DNA from: Antedon mediterranea
Lineage: Eukaryota > Echinodermata > Crinoidea > Comatulida > Antedonidae
Assembly: GCF_964355755.1 (NCBI RefSeq)
Contig: NC_092670.1
Coordinates: forward strand, 38,057,795 to 38,117,794
Length of the DNA: 60,000 nucleotides
Reading direction: 5' to 3'
This document shows positions 55,201-60,000 of this stretch, piece after piece (within the stretch, counting starts at the first letter, position 1; every line of letters starts with the position of its first letter). The notes under the pieces are model-generated. The model saw nothing but the letters and a program-made list of their open reading frames with translations, did no database searches and had not been told where the DNA came from. A program made the position numbers and the translations under genes.

Positions 55201-58200
55201 AATGGTGCCCGTCCATTGGTGGAGAAAACCGCTTGACTTCTCGGATAAGGACTTTAAAGAACCTAGTACATCTTTCGAGACGAGTGGGGAGTTTCCCCGT
55301 TGTACTAGTACATCACAGCCACTGATCATAACTGGGCCCTCTTTATATATATATTATAATGATGATTTTATTTGTTTATTTTACAGCCTCAGGTGCACAC
55401 CCCAGATGGACACCGTGCACCATTCCCAGGAATTCGTAGCAAGAAGATGTGCGACAGCGACACCCAGACGCAGAATAGCAATTACAGCAACGAAGAAAGT
55501 AGTGACGGAAGTCGTTCGGCTAGCCGCAGCTATTCAGAATCCCCACCTATGGAAGGATCTCAGCCATCTAGCAGGGCTAGTTCATCCGGTCCAGTTGAAC
55601 AGAAGAATGAAAAAGGTTTGTAATTAGGCCCCATATAAAAAATTATTATTTTATCACCAGCTTAAAACTGATAAGGGAGGGCGGTTTTTTTTTTTCACTC
55701 CTCACACTGGTGTCTACGGGTCAGTCTCAGCAATTTCTAAAAATAGAAATTTCACTAAGCATGCTGTTGGCTTAGCCCTCTAGGCTAGCATTCAAACCTA
55801 GGCCTAGCCCAATGCTAACATACAATAGGCCTAGCCTCCTTAGTGTGGTGATAAACTAATCACTTGTTTTTTGTTGTTGTTTTATTGATTTTTCACAAAT
55901 AATACAAATATATTCCTTTATAAATCATTCAGTATATATAAATATGAATGGTGGTCAAAATAGACTTTAAGCAGAGACCACCATTAACAAAATAGAAAAA
56001 AAAATACAATGAGGTTAATGTACAATAATTTAATAAATAAATGTACTTCAGGTTTGTATGTAAAAAGAGCCTAAAATCAGTTTCAATCGGTTAGTGCTGG
56101 TTTAAATGGGTACTTGTTGGGAGAGGAGAACCCCCTCCCTGCCCCCTTCTTCCTAGGAATCATGTACAAGTACTATATCATGTTTAATTAAATTATCTTG
56201 ATATGATTACAGATATTATGTTATCTCTTCTGAAAATGATACTTTGTCATCAATACTAAAATACACTTAGTGTCTACAAGCCTTTTTTGACTAGAACATT
56301 TATATTTTCAGGTGATACATCACCCGATTTGATCTCAGGTACTAAATATGCATCGTCACCAGGTGTTAACAAATCCTATCTGTTAACAAGAGAACCACCA
56401 GAGGGATGTGAAAAGGTTCTCAAAACTTTCTCTGATCCCATGTAAGTTTTTTCAATTTTATTTTCACACTACTGTATCCAAAAAAAAACCAAGTCTCATA
56501 TGAGACTTAGTTTGTGGGACTGAATTGGCCATCAGAAAAATCCTGGTAATATATGACAGGATTGCGTTTGGTGAGCAAGTATGTTGACCATCAAGGCACC
56601 GTGCCACTACCCATTGGACGATATCTGATCACATGGCATTGTTTAGTATTTTTTCACTTGCTGAGGCAGGTACATAATTTGTTTTCACTGTTAGGGCCTG
56701 TTTCTGCTGCATCAAAAATAACCGGTTAAAATCGGTGTGAATAAATTAAAATCGGTGTGAATAAATTAACTCCATTTTCTTGGCAGCAGAAACAGGACAA
56801 ATTTGTGGTAACCGGTTAAAAGGCAGCGCAAAATAACCGGTTAAAAACACCAATTTAAATCGGTGTTAGAACGCCGTTTAACCGGTTATCGCTGAGCAAT
56901 TCTTAGCTGCAACACGAAATAACGGTTATTTGATTGACAGTTGTGACCCCGGGTCAGATACCGTCGCATACGATGTGTGTTTTCCTCGTGGTTTTGACAG
57001 TCGAACGAAGAAGTGAACATGTATGTGGATGAATGAAATCACAAGATATGTTATTCAGTTGTGGGGGGAGAGAAAGTACGGGGAAAGATGGCAGGCAATA
57101 GAAAAGAATCACAGATAATAAATAAGAGCATTTTTGCGAAAGTAAAAGAGGAGTTTGGGGTGGAGTTCCGGGACTACCCAAAGCTAAGCAATTTGAGGCG
57201 TTAGTACACGCTCGCGAAGGGTATGGATGGTCCTATATAAACACCAAAACTGAAACAAAAAAGGGACTCAGAATGTTGCAAATACCTACCAAACGATAGT
57301 AGATAATGGTTAATTAATTATGAAAACTCAAATTTTATAGCAAAAATCATCCGAATTTATGTTATAAACGATGAATTTAGCAACAAAAACTTAATCCAAA
57401 CGAGCGTATTTATGGCACGCCCTTAGTGCCTTTAGTAGGAGAACAATGAACATTCTTACTTTGATCGTTTTACATAATATAATTTTTTAGAAAAACATCA
57501 CATCGACCGAAAACAAAGGTAATCAGAGCCTTTGATAATATATTAAATATGATTTTATTAAGCATAGAAATGTGTTATTATTTATGTTAGTACATAAATA
57601 TACGAAATAATGTTCAATACTCATTACTTTATTAAAGGCACTATGTGCGTGCGATATTCTATGTAGTATGACTTGGATACTCTCGTTTTATTTAAATTTT
57701 TGTGGCTAAACTCATCGTTTTTAACATAAATTCGGACGATTTTTGCTATAAAAGTTGGGTTTTCATAATTAATTAACAATTATCTACTCTCGTTTGGTAG
57801 ATATTGCAACATTCTGAGTCTCGTTTTTTTTTCCGTTTGGTGTTTTGTAGGACCGCGCTCGCAAAAGACAACAGTCGTTCACGTGTGGGAAGGGCCGTAT
57901 TTCATCGCCTTTGTTGAGGATAAAAATTATCCTAGGCGATCGGGCGCTGCACGACCCTCCCCATCATGTTATTGAAGGCGCCATGAGAATTAATTTTATT
58001 AGCGATGTAAGTAGGCTTTACAAAAAACAAAACTTGTAGACCTGGAGACAACATTTTATTTTTGTAACATGTTTGAGTGAGATGGTCGGCGATATATGCA
58101 CACGTGTGTACTCACGACGTCGATGTAAACAAACAGCCAACTTACTACTTCCGTCTGAGTGTATTGCATTTTGGGTAATGATGACGTTTTGCTCGACGAC

Positions 58201-58742
58201 CACCCATAGATTTAACCGGTTATTTCGGAGCACAAATTGAGCAGAAACGCGGTCTTGTTATTGTTATCTATTTTTAATCTATTTAAAAATAACCAGTTAA
58301 ATTGCGTTATGCAGCAGAAACAGACCCTTAGTGTTATGATATCATGTTTATGTGAGATTAGGTGACTGTTTTATACAGCTGCACTGTAAAATACACATGA
58401 AGAAAATGAGGGGAATTTCAGCTCCCAACATAACATAATATACTGTATTCAGAATAAGTACAATAAATATAAATCAGCCATTGAATATGGATTATTAAAT
58501 TAACAATATGTTTAGTTTCAGATACAAAGTTCATATTCATGATTAATATGTTTTTGTTCTTTAATAGACATCCAATGTTTGAGGTTGATCAGAACAATGG
58601 ACTGTGTCCAGACAAGACTAAAGTTTATTTCTGCCCTAAAGGTCAGGGTTTGTCCGCCTTCTGTCCACTACCCAACCTACCTGGTGAATTTACAAAAACA
58701 CTACTACAAAACAACAACATTGCTGTTGACGACCAGAAGTGA
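25217..58742 (+). CDS. GLCCI1: GLCCI1/FAM117-family protein (7 exons seen; 3' end uncertain)
   Basis: Exons 25217-25478, 43199-43338, 48592-48660, 51818-52054, 55387-55615, 56312-56441 and 58568-58742 join in phase to 413 aa plus stop. The whole protein is Ser/Pro/Arg-rich with little predicted fold. Family-diagnostic blocks appear in order: PMRATLPFTLRQGSPTR, SPDHRTSPERSPSSP, IRRTSSLDTIT followed by GGHWPRE, KRSSSWGSAELKE, SRSIAIPVPR, TPDGHRAPFPG with SDTQTQ, KYASSPG with REPPEGCEKV, and CPDKTKVYF with FCPLPNL. Vertebrate GLCCI1 and FAM117A/B share these blocks. GLCCI1 is named as glucocorticoid-induced; no enzymatic activity is known to me. The start ATG is the first one in frame after the CpG-rich upstream DNA. 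The vertebrate protein has a further C-terminal stretch of roughly 70 aa that is absent here. The TGA at 58740 overlaps a possible donor (GT 58739), so a last exon may lie outside the window. GLCCI1 is preferred over a FAM117 paralogue because of the gene neighbours. Confidence 0.92.
26132..26273. mobile_element. Family A MITE, copy 9
   Basis: AAAACTCTACACTATCAATT at the left and TTTGATAGTGCATGTAGACA at the right; one core unit in reverse orientation. Confidence 0.8.
28320..28450 (+). mobile_element. Possible LINE 3' tail
   Basis: Sequence around TTTATTTGTCTATCGATTAT and GGTATTTCGAAATAAATATA, followed by A-rich repeats and AATGAATGAA, resembles a retroelement 3' end. No coding remnant; low confidence. 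Confidence 0.25.
28595..29222. mobile_element. Family B element with internal duplication
   Basis: TTAA (28591-28594) then AGATAATATATTGTCTCCTG; family words TTGAATATGCCATTTTATTA and TTACCTGAAAAAAACTATTT follow, and the right-half words recur at 29162-29222. Between them, GATAGAACCAATA..TAAG and GGAGGAGGTTTGCGCAGG occur twice (about 28820 and 29008). Confidence 0.6.
30166..30324. mobile_element. Family A MITE, copy 10
   Basis: Both ends are well kept: TAAAGCTCTGTCTATACTAT at the left and AGTGTCGACAGAGCTTTA at the right, bounded by TA at each side. Confidence 0.88.
32013..32203. mobile_element. Family A MITE, copy 11 (expanded core)
   Basis: Ends GAAGCTCTGTCTACACTATC and TTGATAGTGTAGACAGAACT. 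The core holds four ATCACTACMATATTTGGGC-type units in tandem, the largest number in this window. Confidence 0.88.
34600..34726. mobile_element. Family B element, terminal fragment
   Basis: Ends GGGGGACAATATATCT followed by TTAA (34727-34730). Inside is ATATGGCATATTCAACAACA, the complement of the family's left-half word. Confidence 0.6.
35036..37049. mobile_element. Non-autonomous DNA transposon, 2.0 kb, 7-bp target duplication
   Basis: Left end TAGGTATCCCAATGAAA and right end TTTCATTGGGATACCTA are exact inverted repeats of 17 bp. They are flanked by identical CTCATAC at 35029-35035 and 37050-37056. The interior is AT-rich near the ends with scattered CpGs at 35990-36340 and 36740-36830. No long ORF on either strand. 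A 7-bp duplication does not fit the commonest superfamilies cleanly, so I leave it unassigned. Confidence 0.88.
37803..37974 (+). mobile_element. Family C MITE, copy 1
   Basis: 172 bp from CAGGGAACATTTTCGCCAGT to AAATTTTTCCCTG, flanked by direct CATGTT (37797-37802, 37975-37980). Internal words: GCTATACATTTCTAAAATTG and GTTTCTCGACT. Confidence 0.85.
38208..38243. mobile_element. Family A MITE, right-end fragment
   Basis: TTTTTGTCAAACTAGTTTGA followed by TAGTGTAAACAGAGCTTTA. Confidence 0.75.
38496..38670 (-). mobile_element. Family C MITE, copy 2 (inverted)
   Basis: 175-bp inverted copy of 37803-37974, starting CAGGGAAAATTTTC and ending GGCGAAAATGTTCCCTG. Flanked by direct GTAAT (38491-38495, 38671-38675). 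Confidence 0.85.
39310..39505 (+). repeat. Probable dispersed repeat with (TTA)n head
   Basis: A TTATTATTATTATTATATCA run leads into TTTATAAAGCGTCCGAGGTA and about 140 bp of GC-richer sequence. An open frame of 82 codons crosses it (QCLICGGNEFQSVGAA), but there are no splice signals or family match. I take it as a repeat on its appearance only. Confidence 0.35.
40177..40326. mobile_element. Family A MITE, copy 13
   Basis: Left end AAGCTCTGTCTAC is followed by a small deletion of the inner terminal repeat. The right end TTTGATAGTGTAGACATAAA is intact apart from its tip. Two core units. Confidence 0.82.
41094..41134. mobile_element. Family A MITE, left-end fragment
   Basis: AAAGCTCTGTCTACACTATC then AAGCTTTATGTGACAAAGC; only one end remains. 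Confidence 0.75.
41867..42027. mobile_element. Family A MITE, copy 15
   Basis: Ends AAGCCCTGTCTACACTGTCA and TTTGATAGTGTAGACAGAGC; two diverged core units. Confidence 0.85.
44125..44290 (+). mobile_element. Family C MITE, copy 3 (right end decayed)
   Basis: CAGAGAACATTTTCGCCAGT through GCAATATTGCTAAACAAAAT. The CCCTG right end is not recognisable. In GLCCI1 intron 2. Confidence 0.75.
44872..45760 (+). mobile_element. 5'-truncated non-LTR retrotransposon (LINE) pseudogene
   Basis: Frame 44978-45526 encodes about 182 aa of the C-terminal part of a LINE reverse transcriptase: RLGVTIQDNLKWDTHI, FIRPIIEYACPTWHSSL, then SIQKRFLRIVLGRRYY and LDRLCDRRLQLVLKF. This is the usual order after the RT catalytic motif in CR1/Jockey-type elements. 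The preceding part of the same protein (MVLELTFTHYKIN) is in another frame, so a frameshift lies near 44915. The catalytic YxDD region is absent. A 3' UTR with a (TA)n tract (45604-45627) and an A/T-rich tail ends near 45760. It lies in GLCCI1 intron 2 and is non-functional. Confidence 0.88.
45795..45972. mobile_element. Inverted-repeat element rich in AACGCAACG
   Basis: Left part has AGAACGTAACGCAACGACGT and AAACGCAACGCAAGCG. Right part has CACTTGCGTTGCGTTACGTC and TGTTGCGTC in opposite orientation; AATCACAAGCGA / TCGCTTGTGATT pairs in the centre. Likely a MITE that folds as one hairpin. Target duplication not resolved. Confidence 0.65.
46668..46689 (+). other. G-run with quadruplex potential
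   Basis: GTGGGGGAGGGGGGAGGGGT, several G runs within 20 bp in AT-rich DNA of GLCCI1 intron 2. Confidence 0.5.
48060..48354. mobile_element. TIR element, about 295 bp
   Basis: TACCGTATATCCTCGGG at the left and AGAGGATACGGTA at the right are imperfect inverted repeats. Inner words CCTCCGGTATA-like and GGGTGGGATTATAC also pair with left-side AATCCCAC motifs. Lies 240 bp before GLCCI1 exon 3. Confidence 0.55.
48763..49009 (+). repeat. 17/19-bp minisatellite
   Basis: About 14 units of TATTCCATCTATCGTGC; the middle block has two extra bases per unit (GCTATTCCATCTATCGTGC), giving 17- and 19-bp forms in separate runs. Confidence 0.95.
49012..50180 (+). repeat. 29-bp minisatellite, about 40 units
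   Basis: Units of ACTACCATCCATGTACATTC + ATTCATTTT with single-base variants (ATTCTTTC, CCACCATCC, TTTCAC). Since 29 is not divisible by 3 and the unit has no stop codon, all three plus-strand frames stay open for over 1 kb. This explains the very long but meaningless ORFs here. It lies in GLCCI1 intron 3. Confidence 0.97.
51165..51466. repeat. Palindromic minisatellite, about 31-bp unit
   Basis: About nine units of TGTGTATGGGGAGCCATACA + CATACAAATTA. Each unit contains the inverted pair TGTGTATGG / CCATACACA, so every unit can form its own hairpin. One junction (about 51298-51310) reads GGCTCCCCATAC, the unit's middle in reverse. In GLCCI1 intron 3. Confidence 0.92.
52071..52211. mobile_element. 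Family A MITE, copy 16 (left end lost)
   Basis: Starts at the inner GTGATGTGCCC, with three ATATGGTARTRATATG-type units, and ends TTTGATAGTGTAGACAGAGC TTTA. It begins 17 bp after the GLCCI1 exon 4 donor (GT at 52055). Confidence 0.85.
54930..55340. repeat. Probable dispersed repeat before GLCCI1 exon 5
   Basis: GC-richer block containing CTCTAGCATTAGC twice (about 54983 and 55005), a tRNA-like stretch on the minus strand (GTGGCTTAAGCGATAGAGTT), and ACTTCTCGGATAAGGACTTT. Class unknown. Confidence 0.4.
56694..58327. mobile_element. PIF/Harbinger-like non-autonomous transposon, 1.63 kb
   Basis: Left end GGGCCTGTTTCTGCTGCAT and right end ATGCAGCAGAAACAGACCC are inverted repeats with one mismatch. 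They are flanked by TTA at 56691-56693 and 58328-58330. A 3-bp TWA target is typical of PIF/Harbinger. AACCGGTT recurs near the ends (56720, 56810, 56835, 56880, 58214; AACCAGTT 58291). A short plus-strand frame (about 57088-57201) might be a relic, but I cannot assign it. In GLCCI1 intron 6. Confidence 0.82.
57229..57854. mobile_element. Long inverted repeat nested in the Harbinger-like element
   Basis: Arms of about 150 bp (57229-57384 and 57712-57854). For example, AACATAAATTCGGACGATTT on the right matches the complement of AAATCATCCGAATTTATGTT on the left, and CATTCTGAGTC pairs with GACTCAGAATG. CGCTCGC occurs just outside both arms (57210 and 57856), possibly a target duplication. Confidence 0.75.
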
Positions 58743-58759
58743 GAGTTGTCTGGTCCGGT

Positions 58760-59035
58760 TTAGATTGGCTTGGTCTAGGTCAGACTGGCTGGTCTGGTGC
58801 AGTTTGGAAATATCCAGAATAATTTGGTCTAGTTCAGACTGGCTTGATCTTGTTCAGACTGGATTGATCAAGTTCAGACTGGATTGATCAAGTTCAGACT
58901 GGATTGATCAAGTTCATACTGTCTTTATCTTGTTCAAACTGGCTTGATCTTGTTCAGACTGGATTGATCTTGTGATCTTTTTCAGACTGGCTTTATTAAG
59001 TTCAGACTGGCTTGATCTAGTGCAGACTACTGGCA
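58760..59035 (+). repeat. 20-bp minisatellite after the GLCCI1 stop
   Basis: About 12 imperfect units of CTTGATCTTGTTCAGACTGG, variants with TGATCAAGTTCAGACTGG. It starts about 20 bp after the TGA. If the TGA is used, this lies in the 3' UTR. Confidence 0.9.
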
Positions 59036-60000
59036 TTGTCAAGCATTACAAATCCCTTTTATTCAGGTTGAAGAAAAAGAAATGTACCATATTTTCTGTT
59101 GTGAATGGGAATTATTCAAAAACAACATGTAATACTGTATAACATACAGTAGGTCATTCATACATATTCTAATAAAAGAACTTAGGTTTTAAAATTTAGA
59201 GTTTCTTAATTAAACAAATTTTCTGCAGAATAAATAAAATCTTGTTTTTGTTCAAACTATTTTGAATAAATTGAATTTTCATGTTTCTATTTAAAAAAAA
59301 AATTAAATTGAAAAAGAAAGAATTATGATATTTGTAAAATAATTAGTTTCATAAACTGGAAACGTGCTTTTATTGTTTACAAAAACAGATTATTTAAATT
59401 ATGATGTTGATTAAAATCAAATGAATTTAACAAAAGATCAAATTTAATTATTTATAAATCTATTTAAAGATGTGATTAAATTGAAATTGTTGGATTTTGA
59501 TAAGGTTTTCAGTTAGACACCTTACTGTTTGAATTTTTGAAGTTTTCAAAGTGCATATTTTTGGAAGAAACCCTAGTTTAATATTTAAAATAATATTACA
59601 ATTATAAGCAATGTCGACTGTTAATTAAGTTTCCGTTCCCTGTGCATTGTCGTCAAGGTGATGTCATTGTCTTGTTTTTTTGGATGACCTTTGTCAGGAT
59701 GATCCTACTGCAGTTACTGCAGTAAAGAATTTCTTGTTTTATTGCAATGATGTATGACTAATTTGTTTGAATGTAGATGTTTGAGATAGCCACGTCATAA
59801 TAAACCGTTTATAGTTACTAAAACAAAAAACTTGGTAAATAAATAAACAAAATACAATTACGGCAGCAACAACAATAGAATAATTTTGACATGGTACCTT
59901 AGCATGTTGAATTTCTATAATTTTATGCAAACTATTTTTATGTTGGTGCTTAATAGACTTCTGTTGCATTATATTTTAAGTTACTACAGTAACCATTGTA
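59036..60000. other. AT-rich 3' flank
   Basis: AATAAA words near 59229 could end the GLCCI1 transcript. A perfect 12-bp palindrome TTACTGCAGTAA is at 59714-59725. No exon recognised on either strand. Confidence 0.5.

Overview
This is an AT-rich animal nuclear genome window. It holds four spliced protein-coding genes with canonical GT-AG introns, separated by very repeat-dense introns and intergenic DNA. All four were reconstructed here by joining exons on splice signals and reading-frame phase. They are MIOS (plus strand, 19 coding exons, 881 aa), RPA3 (minus, 4 exons, 119 aa), UMAD1 (plus, 2 coding exons, 162 aa) and GLCCI1/FAM117 (plus, 7 exons seen, 413 aa if the apparent stop is real). 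From established knowledge, order and orientation match human 7p21, where MIOS(+), RPA3(-), UMAD1(+) and GLCCI1(+) follow each other. The vertebrate-type block, SINE and DNA-transposon load, and frequent TAGGCCTA and TACTGTA words suggest an invertebrate deuterostome, perhaps an echinoderm. Species is not determinable from this window alone.

Layout. 1-1415: upstream DNA with a tRNA-derived SINE. 1442-16757: MIOS, whose introns carry a 5S-rRNA-derived SINE, LINE tails, minisatellites, a TTAA-flanked 1.55-kb element, several MITEs, and a hAT element nested in another transposon. 17529-18529: RPA3, tail-to-tail with MIOS. 18530-19561: shared RPA3/UMAD1 promoter interval with paired TTCGCGCGA sites. 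19575-22276: UMAD1. 22277-25216: intergenic MITEs and the CpG-rich GLCCI1 promoter. 25217-58742: GLCCI1, with a 17.7-kb first intron full of MITEs and a 2-kb transposon with 7-bp target duplication. Later GLCCI1 introns hold a LINE pseudogene, a 1.4-kb minisatellite, a palindromic minisatellite and a 1.6-kb PIF/Harbinger-like element. 58743-60000: minisatellite and AT-rich DNA.

The genes are not one pathway. MIOS is a GATOR2 subunit (amino-acid signalling to TORC1), RPA3 is the small subunit of replication protein A, UMAD1 carries a UMA domain (ESCRT-I association), and GLCCI1 is a serine-rich FAM117-family protein. What links them is conserved gene order, including the head-to-head RPA3/UMAD1 pair. 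No new enzyme or defence-type system was found. The unusual content is the mobile-element landscape: at least 17 loci of one TIR family with a variable internal repeat, several elements dated by intact target duplications, and transposons or duplications touching splice sites.
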